64,000 nt of DNA from NCBI RefSeq assembly GCF_003049575.1, contig NZ_PYWI01000003.1, positions 62,001-126,000 of the forward strand. Reading direction: 5' to 3'. The notes under the pieces are model-generated. The model did not search any database. It was given only the letters and a program-made list of their open reading frames with translations, and was not told where the DNA came from. Shown piece after piece: positions 50,426 through 60,297 of this stretch. The position numbers and the translations under genes were made by a program. Numbering within the stretch: position 1 is the stretch's first letter; every line of letters starts with the position of its first letter. The DNA is from Lysinibacillus parviboronicapiens (GTDB lineage Bacteria > Bacillota > Bacilli > Bacillales_A > Planococcaceae).

Positions 50426-52123
50426 TTACACAAAAACAGCTTGAAGACGCTTCAATTTCTCGCTTGCCTCTTCTTCCGTCTCCCCAACAACGCCAAAATA
50501 GAACTTGCATTTTGGCTCTGTACCTGATGGGCGAATAGCAATCCAAGATCCGTCATCTAGTACAAATTTCAATACGTTTTCCTTTGGTAATACAATAGGC
50601 TTAGTAGTTCCATCAGCTAAAGTTGAAAGACCTGTTAAATAATCCTCAAAACCTCTCAAAGCTACTCCACCTATCGATTGAGGTACATCTTGTCGAAGAT
50701 TATTTAAAATCTTCTTCATTTCTTCTTGACCGTTCTTTCCTTCAAACACTTGAGATACAAGTGCTTCTTTAAAAAAGCCATACTCACGATACAAATTATG
50801 CAGGCCATCTAATAAAGTCTGCTCATTCTTCGCATAGAAGGCAGCCATCTCTGCTACCTTTAACGCAACTTGTACTGCATCTTTGTCACGCACAAATGTT
50901 TCGATTAAATAACCGTAGCTTTCTTCATAACCAAATAGATATGAATAAGCCCCTGTTTTTTCATACTCTGCAATTTTTTCTGCGATATATTTAAAGCCTG
51001 TTAACGTATTCACAGTTGCTACACCAAACTGTTTGGCAATCATTGCTCCTAATTCGGAGGTTACAATTGTTTTCAACACAACTCCATTATCAGGAAGCGT
51101 ACCATTCAACTGTTTTGTTGACAATAAATAATGAAGCAATAATGCACCAAGCTGATTCCCCGTTAATAGTTCATAATCTTCCCCGTTTTTCACTGCCACG
51201 CCTAAACGGTCTGCATCTGGATCTGTTGCCAGCAAAAGGTCCGCTCCTACTTCCTTCCCCAGCTCCATTGCTAACGCAAAGGCAGCGGGCTCCTCTGGGT
51301 TAGGGTAAGAAACAGTTGGAAAATCGCCATCCTGTATAGCTTGTTGCTCCACAATATGTACCTGTTGAAAACCAAACACCTGCAAGCCTTCAAGAACAGG
51401 CACTAAGCCTGCACCATGCAATGGCGTATAAACAAGCTTCATATCTAGAGCAATATTTTCATTGTCCTTTAATGTTAAAAGATGATCTAAATATGTGGTA
51501 TCCATATTACTTCCAAGCCATGTCAAGAACCCTTGCTGTTCTAGTTGCTCAAGTTCAGATACCTTAATAGAAAATATATCCTCGATATTTTCCATATGTG
51601 CCACGATGTCATTCGCAAATTGAGGTGTTAGTTGTGCACCGTCCTCGCCATACACCTTAAAGCCATTATACTGTTTAGGGTTATGACTTGCCGTTATGAC
51701 AACACCTGCATAGGCATGTAATTGGCGCACTGTAAATGATAACTGCGGTGTTGGTCGTGCTTCATTATAGACATATGAATAAATGCCATGTGCTCCCAGC
51801 ACACGAGCCGTCTCACAAGCAAATTCATAAGAAAAGTGACGTGTATCATAAGCAATGACAACACCTCTTTTTTTAGCGGCTTCGCCATTCGATTCGATAT
51901 AACGAGCAAGTCCTTCTGCAACACGACGAATGGTATAAAGGTTCATACGGTTTGTTCCAGCACCTAAAACACCACGCATTCCACCAGTGCCAAAAGATAC
52001 GTATTGATAAAAGCGATCTTCTATTAAACTATTATCTTCAGCAATAGATGCAAGGTCCTCTGCTAAATAATTTGGAAGATTCGTCTCTATCCATCGATTA
52101 TATAATTCACGAATATTTACCAT
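50426..52123 (-). CDS. pgcA: Alpha-phosphoglucomutase / phosphomannomutase
   Basis: This cytosolic 565-residue alpha-phosphohexomutase converts glucose-6-phosphate to glucose-1-phosphate. Landmarks are GTGGMRGVLGAGTNRMN near the N-terminus, the active-site Ser in VVITASHNPKQYNGFK, the metal loop ATDPDADRLGVA, the sugar-binding loop GYEESYGY, and the phosphate-binding RPSGTEPKCKFYF. The length matches PgcA. Its start overlaps the pgi stop (TAATG), so the two are coupled. It gives GalU its substrate, linking central metabolism to UDP-sugars for the wall polymers in this window. Confidence 0.93.
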   Translation of the reverse strand: MVNIRELYNRWIETNLPNYLAEDLASIAEDNSLIEDRFYQYVSFGTGGMRGVLGAGTNRMNLYTIRRVAEGLARYIESNGEAAKKRGVVIAYDTRHFSYEFACETARVLGAHGIYSYVYNEARPTPQLSFTVRQLHAYAGVVITASHNPKQYNGFKVYGEDGAQLTPQFANDIVAHMENIEDIFSIKVSELEQLEQQGFLTWLGSNMDTTYLDHLLTLKDNENIALDMKLVYTPLHGAGLVPVLEGLQVFGFQQVHIVEQQAIQDGDFPTVSYPNPEEPAAFALAMELGKEVGADLLLATDPDADRLGVAVKNGEDYELLTGNQLGALLLHYLLSTKQLNGTLPDNGVVLKTIVTSELGAMIAKQFGVATVNTLTGFKYIAEKIAEYEKTGAYSYLFGYEESYGYLIETFVRDKDAVQVALKVAEMAAFYAKNEQTLLDGLHNLYREYGFFKEALVSQVFEGKNGQEEMKKILNNLRQDVPQSIGGVALRGFEDYLTGLSTLADGTTKPIVLPKENVLKFVLDDGSWIAIRPSGTEPKCKFYFGVVGETEEEASEKLKRLQAVFV

Positions 52124-53409
52124 TACTTTAACACCTTCTCTTCTTTCAACAACTCTAGCATTTTGCGTTTATACGCTTCAACTCCAGGCTGATCAAATGG
52201 ATTAACCTCAAGCAAACACGCACTCATCGCACAAGCTTTCATAAAGAAATAAATCAAGTAACCTAGGTGGTACGCATCAAGCTTCGGTAATTCAAGCTGA
52301 ATAACAGGCACCTTTCCCTCTGCATGCGCAAGTGCTGTTCCCTGTTTGGAGATGGCATTAATCTCATTAAATGTACGATTCGATAAATAATTCAGACCGT
52401 CTTCATTACGAGTATCAAATGGCACCGCTAAATCGCCTTCAATTTCATGAAAGTGTAGCAATGTTTCAAACATCACGCGACTACCCTCTTGAATAAACTG
52501 TCCAATGGCATGTAAATCTGTCGAGAAATTGACCGTTGAAGGATACAGCCCTTTTTGTTCTTTCCCTTCACTCTCACCAAATAGCTGCTTCCACCATTCA
52601 TGGAACTTATTTAAACCTGGCTCAAAGGAAGCAAGCAACTCAATCGTAAAGCCTTTCTCATAAAGCATATGTCGCATGACCGCATATTTGTATGCATCGT
52701 TATGTGTTAAATCCGATTCCGCTAGCTCTTTAGCTGCATGTCGCGCACCATCCATTAAAGCACGAATATCAACTCCCGCTACTGCAACCGGTAATAAACC
52801 TACAGGGGTCAACACGGAATAACGTCCACCAATATTATTCGGAATCACGAATTGGCGATAGCCAGCTTTATCGGCAATCCCCTTCAATATCCCTTTTTCA
52901 GCATCAGTAGTCACAATAATGCGCTCAATGGCCTTATCACCATAACGTTCTTCCATATATAAACGCATTACACGAAACGCCAGTGCAGGCTCCATCGTGC
53001 CACCTGACTTTGAGATCACATTAACATATACTTGCTTTGTATCTAAATACTCAAGTAGTTCTTTAATATATGCACCGCTCATATTAAGGCCAACATAAAC
53101 AACCTCAATGCCATCCTTGGCCAGACCAAAATACGGCATTAACGCCTCTTGAATTGCTCGTGCACCTAAAAATGATCCACCAACTCCAACAACGACAAGT
53201 ACGTCCGCACAAGCGCGTACCTCACTAGCTACTCGTTCAATAGAAGTAAGCAGTGCTTCTTGCTTTTGTAACGGTGAATCCATCCACCCTGTTAATGGAT
53301 ATTGTGGTAAAGCGTAATGAATCCTTTTTACGCGATCTTTATACCGTAATATATCACTATCGTCTAGTGAACAATTCAGCAATGTTGTTTTAACAATTTC
53401 TGTTAGCAC
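52123..53409 (-). CDS. pgi: Glucose-6-phosphate isomerase
   Basis: This cytosolic enzyme interconverts fructose-6-phosphate and glucose-6-phosphate. It is 428 residues long, slightly shorter than typical Bacillus Pgi. Motifs are VVVGVGGSFLGARA, the phosphate-binding VISKSGGTMEPALAFR, NIGGRYSVLTPVGLLP (catalytic Arg region), and the C-terminal PFDQPGVEAYKRKM with the catalytic Lys. The start is GTG (53407-53409), eight bases after GAGG. It is grouped with pgcA rather than with glycolytic genes, which points to nucleotide-sugar supply. Confidence 0.92.
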   Translation of the reverse strand: MLTEIVKTTLLNCSLDDSDILRYKDRVKRIHYALPQYPLTGWMDSPLQKQEALLTSIERVASEVRACADVLVVVGVGGSFLGARAIQEALMPYFGLAKDGIEVVYVGLNMSGAYIKELLEYLDTKQVYVNVISKSGGTMEPALAFRVMRLYMEERYGDKAIERIIVTTDAEKGILKGIADKAGYRQFVIPNNIGGRYSVLTPVGLLPVAVAGVDIRALMDGARHAAKELAESDLTHNDAYKYAVMRHMLYEKGFTIELLASFEPGLNKFHEWWKQLFGESEGKEQKGLYPSTVNFSTDLHAIGQFIQEGSRVMFETLLHFHEIEGDLAVPFDTRNEDGLNYLSNRTFNEINAISKQGTALAHAEGKVPVIQLELPKLDAYHLGYLIYFFMKACAMSACLLEVNPFDQPGVEAYKRKMLELLKEEKVLK

Positions 53410-53463
53410 TATAGAATCCTCACTTCTTTAGGTAGAATTTGATATGTATATTATGCCATATTA

Positions 53464-53503
53464 CAGAAAGAAAACCAACTCGAGCCTTGTCGAGTTGGTT
53501 ATT
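53464..53503 (-). terminator. Terminator of galU-galE
   Basis: Minus-strand stem AACCAACTCGA/TCGAGTTGGTT with a short loop, then TTCTTTCT, after the galE stop and before pgi. It shows pgi-pgcA is a separate unit. Confidence 0.8.
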
Positions 53504-53511
53504 TAATGCCA

Positions 53512-54474
53512 TTATTTCTTATGCCAATTCCATGCGCTTTTTACAATATCCGTGATACCAAATTGAGCCTTCCATCCTAATTCACAATAGATTTTATCAG
53601 CATTGGCAACTAACTTAGCAGGATCACCTGCTCTTCGTTCTACATATTGCACAATGGCTTTTTTTCCTGTAATACGCTCACATGTTTCAATAACTTCTTT
53701 TACAGAGTAGCCGTTCCCATTTCCTAAATTATAAGTTGCCGTTTCAATAGTACCATTTAGCAAACCTTCAAGAGCCAGTAAATGGGCATTTGCTAAATCT
53801 GTAACATGGATATAATCACGAATACAAGTACCGTCAGGTGTATCATAGTCAGTACCAAATACTGAAATGGATTCTCTTTGCCCTAAAAAATGCTGAAGAA
53901 TAATTGGAATTAAATGTGTTTCTGGAGAATGACTTTCACCAATTTCAGCTGTTTCATACGCACCAGCAGCGTTAAAGTATCGTAATACTACATATCTCAT
54001 CTGATAGCTTTCCGCAAAATCTGCAAGCATTTGCTCCACCATTAATTTAGAGCGCCCATATGGATTAATAGGATTAGTAGGCGTTTTTTCATCAATGAAA
54101 TCAACAGTTGGCATCCCATACGTTGCAGCAGTAGAAGAAAAGATAAACTTATCAATTTTGTTTTCCTTCATTACTTTTAATAAATTCAAAGTAGCAGTTA
54201 CATTATTTTCATAGTACTTCATAGGATCAATCACAGACTCACCTACTAAGCTAAATGCAGCAAAATGCAATACCGCTTCAATATTGTATGTATCAAAAAT
54301 CTGTTGAACGGAAGAAGAATCGCCTAAATCACCTTGTACGAAAGTAGCTCTTGCATCTACAGCCCATTGGTGACCCGTGCTTAGATTATCGAGCACTACT
54401 ACCTCATGAGTCTTCACTAACTCTTTAACAAAATGACTACCAATATAACCAGCACCACCAACAACTAATATCAT
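53512..54474 (-). CDS. galE: UDP-glucose 4-epimerase
   Basis: This cytosolic short-chain dehydrogenase/reductase family enzyme interconverts UDP-glucose and UDP-galactose (possibly the GlcNAc pair). It is 320 residues long with the NAD motif [24 protein letters not shown] with the catalytic Ser/Thr region, YGRSK with catalytic Tyr and Lys, and [10 protein letters not shown]. Its ATG overlaps the galU stop by four bases. Galactose is a major sugar of many pyruvylated SCWPs, which would fit the csaB locus. Confidence 0.92.
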   Translation of the reverse strand: MILVVGGAGYIGSHFVKELVKTHEVVVLDNLSTGHQWAVDARATFVQGDLGDSSSVQQIFDTYNIEAVLHFAAFSLVGESVIDPMKYYENNVTATLNLLKVMKENKIDKFIFSSTAATYGMPTVDFIDEKTPTNPINPYGRSKLMVEQMLADFAESYQMRYVVLRYFNAAGAYETAEIGESHSPETHLIPIILQHFLGQRESISVFGTDYDTPDGTCIRDYIHVTDLANAHLLALEGLLNGTIETATYNLGNGNGYSVKEVIETCERITGKKAIVQYVERRAGDPAKLVANADKIYCELGWKAQFGITDIVKSAWNWHKK

Positions 54475-55355
54475 AAAGTTTCACCACTTAACTGTTTTGC
54501 TTTTTTTAAGATGATTTCTTTTACACCTTCACTTAAATCTTCACGTTCTAAGGCAAAATCAATCGTTGTTTCGATAAACCCTAATTGTTCACCTACATCA
54601 TAGCGGCGACCCTCAAACTCATAGGCAAATACTCGTTGAATACCATTTAAAGATTCAATAGCATCCGTTAATTGTATTTCGCCACCCTTGCCTTTTTTCT
54701 TCTCGTCTAAGAAACGAAAGATTTCAGGTGTTAATACATAACGTCCAATAATTGCATAATTTGATGGTGCATCCTCTAATTTAGGCTTTTCAACAAATTG
54801 TGTAACCTGCATTAATCGAGTATTACTGTTTACTGGATCAATAACACCATAACGATGCACATCCTCATCTGGCACTTCTAGCACGCCAATGACACTTGAC
54901 AATGTTTTCTCATATTGATTCATTAATTGTTTTAAACAAGGCTCTTCGCTTTTCACAATATCATCACCAAGCAATACAGCAAACGGCTCATCACCAATAA
55001 ATTTACGCGCACACCAAATCGCATGCCCTAGTCCAAGTGGTTCTTTTTGACGAATATAATGGATTTCTACATTCGCAGATTCTTGCACCTTTTCGAGCAT
55101 ATCAAGCTTCCCTTTTTCAATTAAGTTCGTCTCAAGCTCAACAGCATTATCAAAATGGTCCTCGATTGCACGTTTTCCCTTGCCCGTCACAATAATAATA
55201 TCCTCAATACCAGAGTCAATCGCTTCTTCTACAATATATTGGATAGTTGGTTTATCTACTATTGGTAGCATTTCTTTAGGCATTGCTTTTGTAGCGGGAA
55301 GAAAACGTGTACCAAGCCCTGCAGCTGGAATAATGGCTTTTCGGATTTTTTTCAT
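54471..55355 (-). CDS. galU: UTP-glucose-1-phosphate uridylyltransferase
   Basis: This cytosolic 294-residue enzyme makes UDP-glucose from glucose-1-phosphate and UTP (GtaB in B. subtilis). The nucleotidyltransferase signature is [20 protein letters not shown], followed by [24 protein letters not shown] and [11 protein letters not shown]. The start has GGGAGTG upstream. galE follows with a four-base overlap. It is separated from the aminotransferase gene upstream by a hairpin, so it may have its own promoter or be reached by read-through. Confidence 0.93.
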   Translation of the reverse strand: MKKIRKAIIPAAGLGTRFLPATKAMPKEMLPIVDKPTIQYIVEEAIDSGIEDIIIVTGKGKRAIEDHFDNAVELETNLIEKGKLDMLEKVQESANVEIHYIRQKEPLGLGHAIWCARKFIGDEPFAVLLGDDIVKSEEPCLKQLMNQYEKTLSSVIGVLEVPDEDVHRYGVIDPVNSNTRLMQVTQFVEKPKLEDAPSNYAIIGRYVLTPEIFRFLDEKKKGKGGEIQLTDAIESLNGIQRVFAYEFEGRRYDVGEQLGFIETTIDFALEREDLSEGVKEIILKKAKQLSGETL

Positions 55356-55375
55356 GTTGTTTCACTCCCTTATAA

Positions 55376-55409
55376 AATGAAAGTCTACTTATTAAATTTA
55401 AGTAGACTT
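55376..55409 (-). terminator. Terminator-like hairpin after the EpsN-like gene
   Basis: Minus-strand stem AAGTCTACTT/AAGTAGACTT with a nine-base loop, followed by TCATTTT, eight bases below the aminotransferase stop. The short T-run suggests partial termination. Confidence 0.6.
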
Positions 55410-55416
55410 AGAATTA

Positions 55417-56553
55417 TTAGATATTTGCTAAAATAAGATCGATCACACGTCTTTGCTCTTCCACGGTCATTTTAGTATCCGAAGGCAAACAAATACCTTT
55501 TTCAAATAATTGCTCACTCACAATTTCATTTTCACCGTGAGAATAGAATTGACATCCCTCAAACAATGGTTGTAAATGGAGTGGTTTCCATACAGGACGT
55601 GCTTCAATATTTGCCTCATTCAGCTTATCAATTAAATCATATGGTGAAATGGCTATTTTCTCTGGATTTAAAGTCAATGTAGATAACCAACGATTTGAAA
55701 ATGTACCTTCAAGCTCTGGCATCATTGTTAAGCCGTCGAATTCTGAGAAAGCCTTTGCGTAATGTTCAAAGATTGCACGTTTTTGTGCCACACGTTCATC
55801 CAGTACCTCCAGTTGTCCGCGACCAATACCAGCAACAACATTACTCATACGGTAATTGTAACCAACAACACTATGTTGGTAATGCTTTGCTGCATCACGA
55901 GCTTGAGTAGCAAGAAATCTCGCACGATTCAAAGCTTCAACATTATTTGATACTAGCATACCGCCACCAGAAGTAGTAATAATTTTATTACCGTTAAATG
56001 AGAAAATACTAAATTGACCAAATGTCCCACTTTTCTTCCCTTTATAGGATGAACCAAGTGATTCAGCAGCATCTTCCACTACAGGAACTCCATAAGAATC
56101 ACAAATCGCTAAAAGTTCATCCATCTTTGCACTTTGACCATATAAATTAACAATAATGACGGCTTTAGGCAATTTTCCTTCAGCTTGTGCATCTTCAAAC
56201 GCTCTTGCTAAAGCTTGCGGAGACATATTCCAAGTATCCCATTCAGAGTCGATAAAGACTGGCTTTGCTCCTCGATACAAAATTGGATTCGCACTTGCAA
56301 TAAACGTTAATGTCGAACAAAAAACAGTATCATCACGTTCAACACCAACTAAGTTTAATGCCAAGTCAATTGCTGCTGTTCCCGAACTAACTGCTGCCGC
56401 TCCATTTACCTCCACATATTTAGCAAGTTCTTGTTCAAATCCATCCACATTTGCACCAAGTGGGGCAATCCAGTTCGTATCAAAAGCCTCTTGAACATAT
56501 TTTTGCTCATGTCCACTCATATGAGGGGATGATAATAAAATTCGTTGTGTCAT
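55417..56553 (-). CDS. PLP-dependent nucleotide-sugar aminotransferase (EpsN/PglE-like)
   Basis: This 378-residue DegT/DnrJ/EryC1 family enzyme is expected to aminate a UDP-4-keto sugar at C4. The PLP lysine lies in FSFNGNKIITTSGGGML, with VEDAAESLGSSYKGKKSG before it and the N-terminal LSSPHMSGHEQKYVQEAFDTN and VSSGTAAIDLAL. It follows an EpsM-like acetyltransferase and an EpsL-like phosphosugar transferase in the same order as epsL-epsM-epsN of B. subtilis and the matching steps of Campylobacter Pgl, so UDP-bacillosamine-type sugar synthesis is likely. The 4,6-dehydratase for this path is not in the window. Confidence 0.87.
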   Translation of the reverse strand: MTQRILLSSPHMSGHEQKYVQEAFDTNWIAPLGANVDGFEQELAKYVEVNGAAAVSSGTAAIDLALNLVGVERDDTVFCSTLTFIASANPILYRGAKPVFIDSEWDTWNMSPQALARAFEDAQAEGKLPKAVIIVNLYGQSAKMDELLAICDSYGVPVVEDAAESLGSSYKGKKSGTFGQFSIFSFNGNKIITTSGGGMLVSNNVEALNRARFLATQARDAAKHYQHSVVGYNYRMSNVVAGIGRGQLEVLDERVAQKRAIFEHYAKAFSEFDGLTMMPELEGTFSNRWLSTLTLNPEKIAISPYDLIDKLNEANIEARPVWKPLHLQPLFEGCQFYSHGENEIVSEQLFEKGICLPSDTKMTVEEQRRVIDLILANI

Positions 56554-56578
56554 GCTACATGCCTTCTCTCAAAGATTT

Positions 56579-57205
56579 TCATTCATGAAATTTAATTGGT
56601 ATCGCTGGTGTACCAACTGCTGTACAATTAGCTGGTAAATCTTTTACTACCACAGCGCCAGCACCAACAGTTGTCCAGCATTCAATTTTCACCAAAGGGA
56701 TTACAGAACTACTTGCTCCCAAATGCACACCCTCGGCTATTTTTACACCACCAGTAATAACACTTGCTGGTGAAATATGCACAAACTTTTCTACTAGACA
56801 ATCATGTTCTATCACAGCATTCGTATTAATAATACTATGCATACCTACACAAACATCTGCATTTATAATTGCACCAGGCATTACTACAGTCCCATTTTCT
56901 ATTACAGCACTTGGACTTACTAAAGCAGATGGATGAAGGCATGTAATATATCTATCTTTTGAAATATTTAATCTTGAAACCACTTCTTTGCGAACCTTAT
57001 TATTACCAATTGCAATAATAACTTTTACTTTCTTATCTTTCAAAAGTTCATTTAAATACATAATAGGTCCCTTGATAATTTTATTCTCTGTAAATACATC
57101 AATATATTTATCATCTAAGATACCTACAATATGGTCACCATTAGCTAAGATAATATCTTTAATTACTTTAGCATGACCGCTATCCCCAATAAGTACAATT
57201 TTCAT
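56579..57205 (-). CDS. Sugar O/N-acetyltransferase (EpsM/PglD/NeuD-like)
   Basis: This 208-residue enzyme has an N-terminal Rossmann-like domain ([17 protein letters not shown]) and a C-terminal left-handed beta-helix of hexapeptide repeats ([40 protein letters not shown]). The catalytic His is probably in [10 protein letters not shown]. It belongs to the PglD/NeuD family. With the EpsN-like enzyme next to it, acetylation of the 4-amino sugar is the natural reading. Its ATG overlaps the sugar transferase stop by four bases. Confidence 0.87.
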   Translation of the reverse strand: MKIVLIGDSGHAKVIKDIILANGDHIVGILDDKYIDVFTENKIIKGPIMYLNELLKDKKVKVIIAIGNNKVRKEVVSRLNISKDRYITCLHPSALVSPSAVIENGTVVMPGAIINADVCVGMHSIINTNAVIEHDCLVEKFVHISPASVITGGVKIAEGVHLGASSSVIPLVKIECWTTVGAGAVVVKDLPANCTAVGTPAIPIKFHE

Positions 57206-57798
57206 AACGAATCACTACCCTTGAATTTTGTCATGGTTGCTTGACCTTCTTGGCTAATACCTTCTGAGACAAATACTTTTTTCACTGTCAGTAATAGTAT
57301 TTTAAAATCTAACCTTATTGATTGATTTTCCACATACCATACATCATATTCAAACTTTTGCTCCCATGATATTGCGTTACGTCCATTCACCTGCGCCCAA
57401 CCTGTTATTCCTGGGCGTACTTCATGCCTCTGTGCTTGTCTTTCATTATAAAGTGGCAAATATTCTACTAAAAGTGGACGTGGACCAACAAAGCTCATAT
57501 CCCCCTTAAGTACATTCCATAATTGTGGTAATTCATCTAAGCTTAACTTTCGTAATAGTTTACCGAATGACGTTAAGCGGATTTCATCTGATAAAAGTTC
57601 TCCATTTCCGTCTCTTTCATCGGTCATTGTACGAAATTTATAAACATAAAAAACTGTTCCATTTAAACCTGGTCTAGGTTGTTTAAAGATCGCAGGAGAA
57701 CCTAGTCTTACTCTTACACAAACCCATATAATTAAGATGACCCAGCTAAAAACAATAAGTAGAAAAAAACTAATACAAAAATCTATTAGTCGTTTCAT
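57202..57798 (-). CDS. Undecaprenyl-phosphate sugar phosphotransferase (EpsL/PglC-like)
   Basis: This 198-residue membrane-associated monotopic phosphoglycosyl transferase starts the lipid-linked glycan by transferring a phosphosugar to undecaprenyl phosphate. It has one N-terminal membrane segment ([20 protein letters not shown]), then the family blocks [47 protein letters not shown] with the catalytic Asp-Glu pair, PRPLL, and [14 protein letters not shown]. It is the short PglC-like type. It heads the likely bacillosamine trio EpsL-EpsM-EpsN and is distinct from TagO, so at least two lipid-linked glycans start from this region. Confidence 0.92.
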   Translation of the reverse strand: MKRLIDFCISFFLLIVFSWVILIIWVCVRVRLGSPAIFKQPRPGLNGTVFYVYKFRTMTDERDGNGELLSDEIRLTSFGKLLRKLSLDELPQLWNVLKGDMSFVGPRPLLVEYLPLYNERQAQRHEVRPGITGWAQVNGRNAISWEQKFEYDVWYVENQSIRLDFKILLLTVKKVFVSEGISQEGQATMTKFKGSDSL

Positions 57799-57838
57799 TG
57801 AATTATATCAACCTTCTCTTTCCGCCAAAATTATTAAA

Positions 57839-58963
57839 CTACAATAATTTAGAATATATGTTTTCCATATCCTTCAAAACATTATTAATACTATATTTTT
57901 CAATTTTTATTTTGGCATTATGTCCAAATTCATATCGCATTTCTTCATTTTCAGCTAACTCAATTATGCTTTTTATTAAATTCTCGCTATCGTCAAGATC
58001 TACTAGAAACCCAGTTTGCTCATTCGATACTAAATCTGCAGATCCTCTTATATTTGTACTAATAATCGGCTTACCTACTGCCATTCCTTCCATTAAACAG
58101 CGGGGTAACCCTTCTTGTTTCGAAACAAGAGTTATTATATCTGAAGCACTAATTATTTTAGGTACATCCGTTCTATATCCTAATAAATGTACATTTGATA
58201 TGTCATGTTCATTTATAAAAGTTTTAATTTTTTCTTCATCTGGACCTTTACCAACAAACACCAAATGAACATTTTGAGCTTTTGATATAATACTTCCCCA
58301 ATTTTCCAATAAAAAAAATTGGTTTTTTCTCTTGCTAAGTTCTGCTACGCAAGTAATTAATACAGCATCATTTTCTAGCTTCAGCTCAGTTTTTAAGAAG
58401 TTATCACCTTCAGGATTATTCACTTTATACTCTTTTAAATCTACACCTACACCATTCACAAAAAATAAATCTTCATTTTTCTTGAAACCTAGCCTCTCAC
58501 CTGATATGAAATCTTCCTTATTCATAACAATAAGTGCATCTGTCCATTTTGCCGCTAGTTTCTCAGCAGGATAAAAAGCTAACCAATTTTTTGTACTAGA
58601 TCCTTTAAAAAAATGAAATCCATGAGCAGTATAGACAATTTTTCCTTGTTGAGCTTTCTTAGCAGCATATCTAATCAAAAAAGAAGCAGTTGGCGTATGT
58701 ACATGAATCAAATCGAAATAATGAGTAGAAAATAACTTTTTCAGTTGTTTATAGGCGTTAATATTTCTACGTGATAATGGTAGACGTTCAAAATCAATAT
58801 CGTGACAGATAACGCCCATCTCTTCTATTTCAGCTTTCCTTCCCAAGCTATTGCTTCCAACCGCATGTACTTCATAACCTTTTTCCTGAAACCATTTCAT
58901 GAAAGGTCTATGAAATGCTGTTAAATGTTGATAAACTGATGCTCCAAATAAGATTTTTTTCAA
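57839..58963 (-). CDS. GT4-family glycosyltransferase (EpsD/PglA-like)
   Basis: This is a roughly 374-residue GT-B glycosyltransferase. The N-terminal domain has FGASVYQHLTAFHRPFMKWF, DLIHVHTPTASFLIRYAA and VYTAHGFHFFKG, a pattern typical of EpsD/PglA-like enzymes. The C-terminal domain has VFVGKGPDEEKI, LVSKQEGLPRCLMEGMAVGK and PIISTNIRGSADLV. It probably adds the second sugar after the EpsL product. A GTG at 58975 opens the frame, but AGGAAG overlaps it and the TTG at 58961-58963, 11 bases after the site, is the better start. Confidence 0.87.
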   Translation of the reverse strand: MKKILFGASVYQHLTAFHRPFMKWFQEKGYEVHAVGSNSLGRKAEIEEMGVICHDIDFERLPLSRRNINAYKQLKKLFSTHYFDLIHVHTPTASFLIRYAAKKAQQGKIVYTAHGFHFFKGSSTKNWLAFYPAEKLAAKWTDALIVMNKEDFISGERLGFKKNEDLFFVNGVGVDLKEYKVNNPEGDNFLKTELKLENDAVLITCVAELSKRKNQFFLLENWGSIISKAQNVHLVFVGKGPDEEKIKTFINEHDISNVHLLGYRTDVPKIISASDIITLVSKQEGLPRCLMEGMAVGKPIISTNIRGSADLVSNEQTGFLVDLDDSENLIKSIIELAENEEMRYEFGHNAKIKIEKYSINNVLKDMENIYSKLL

Positions 58964-58992
58964 TTTATATAACACTTCCTAGTGAATGAATT

Positions 58993-60174
58993 TTAAATTT
59001 GTTTTAAATTCATTTGTTTTCTTTTCCTGATAGCAAATAAATACTCACCATAATACTTTGAAAAAACAATAAGTAGTGGCAGCCAACCAACGATTCTTAA
59101 TCTTGATGAAGTGCCTATATTATCGTTAGAAATACTTATTAACAGAAACCAAATTACACTCTGTATAATTAGATATTTTTCTATGTTCGAAAACATTTTT
59201 CTTCTTCTAAATAAAAAAATGCTAATTACCAAAAATACAGATCCTTCTGTCAACATAAGTATTAAAGTTGATCCTCCAGTAATCTGCCATGGCAAAGGTC
59301 CAATAAAATTACTTATAAAACTATACAGATAGTTAACATAAAACATTATCATATTAGATTGATCTAAAGAGATTCCCATTTGACTCCCCCCTGCATCGAG
59401 AGAAGATTGTCTGTATAATAAAGCATCACTAAGAGAAAGGTTCACTATTGGGAATTTTACATTCTTTAAAAATATATAAAATATGGTAAAACCAAATATG
59501 AAAATATAAGTATACTTTTTTAATCTAATTTTATTTTTATTGGTTAATTTTATTAGTAAGTAAACTGTTGATCCTAGTAAAAAACTAAGTAAAGCATATT
59601 TTCGATATCCCCCCAACATAAACATAGTTAATATAAATAATATGATATTTATTATTTTCGGATATTTTCCGTTTTCAATAAAAATATTAATAAATAAATA
59701 CATACACCAAAGGAAATAAAAATAAATCCAAATATCACGATACAAGGAAATTGTCGTGTTCAAAATTAAACTAGGGTAAAATGTAAGTAAAATCAGTAAA
59801 ATCCACGAGGAAATCCAATATATTGCTTTTCTTTTTATAATTTTTTTTAGTATTAATAATGAGACAATCACAAGACCTAGATTAGCAAAATAATTAAAAA
59901 TACGTAATAAATATACGCTATCAGTATTAAAATATTTCAATATCCATCCTAATATTACAGTATGAACGGAAGTGTATATATATGATAAATCATTTGCTAT
60001 ATTAGTAGCTTGTTCATAATAAAATATACCATCGTCCCCTCCACCAAATAACGGAAGGTTTATACCACCAGTATTTTGTAATAAACCTAAGAAATAGATA
60101 ATTGTAGTAAGGCCAAAATACATAAGACTATACCCACATATTAAAACAATTGTTTGACTTGCATTTTTATTCAT
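58993..60174 (-). CDS. Polytopic membrane protein, probable Wzy-type polymerase
   Basis: This 393-residue protein has about eleven membrane helices, is strongly AT-rich at the DNA level, and is poor in recognisable motifs, as Wzy proteins usually are. Points that support Wzy are FISNFIGPLPWQITGG in a long external loop, SLDAGGSQMGISLDQ, the C-terminal NDNIGTSSRLRIVGWLPLLI, and the position between glycosyltransferases and a Wzx-like flippase. A GT-C glycosyltransferase is the main alternative. The ATG follows AAAGG. Confidence 0.65.
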   Translation of the reverse strand: MNKNASQTIVLICGYSLMYFGLTTIIYFLGLLQNTGGINLPLFGGGDDGIFYYEQATNIANDLSYIYTSVHTVILGWILKYFNTDSVYLLRIFNYFANLGLVIVSLLILKKIIKRKAIYWISSWILLILLTFYPSLILNTTISLYRDIWIYFYFLWCMYLFINIFIENGKYPKIINIILFILTMFMLGGYRKYALLSFLLGSTVYLLIKLTNKNKIRLKKYTYIFIFGFTIFYIFLKNVKFPIVNLSLSDALLYRQSSLDAGGSQMGISLDQSNMIMFYVNYLYSFISNFIGPLPWQITGGSTLILMLTEGSVFLVISIFLFRRRKMFSNIEKYLIIQSVIWFLLISISNDNIGTSSRLRIVGWLPLLIVFSKYYGEYLFAIRKRKQMNLKQI

Positions 60175-60297
60175 ACTTTAAACCTTTCTAGATTTTCTAG
60201 TATAGCTCTTATAAAACCCAATTCATATAATTGTACTTAATTAGTTTTTTAACATTTAAATAACGCTAGTAATCAAATCAACATATAAAATGAAATC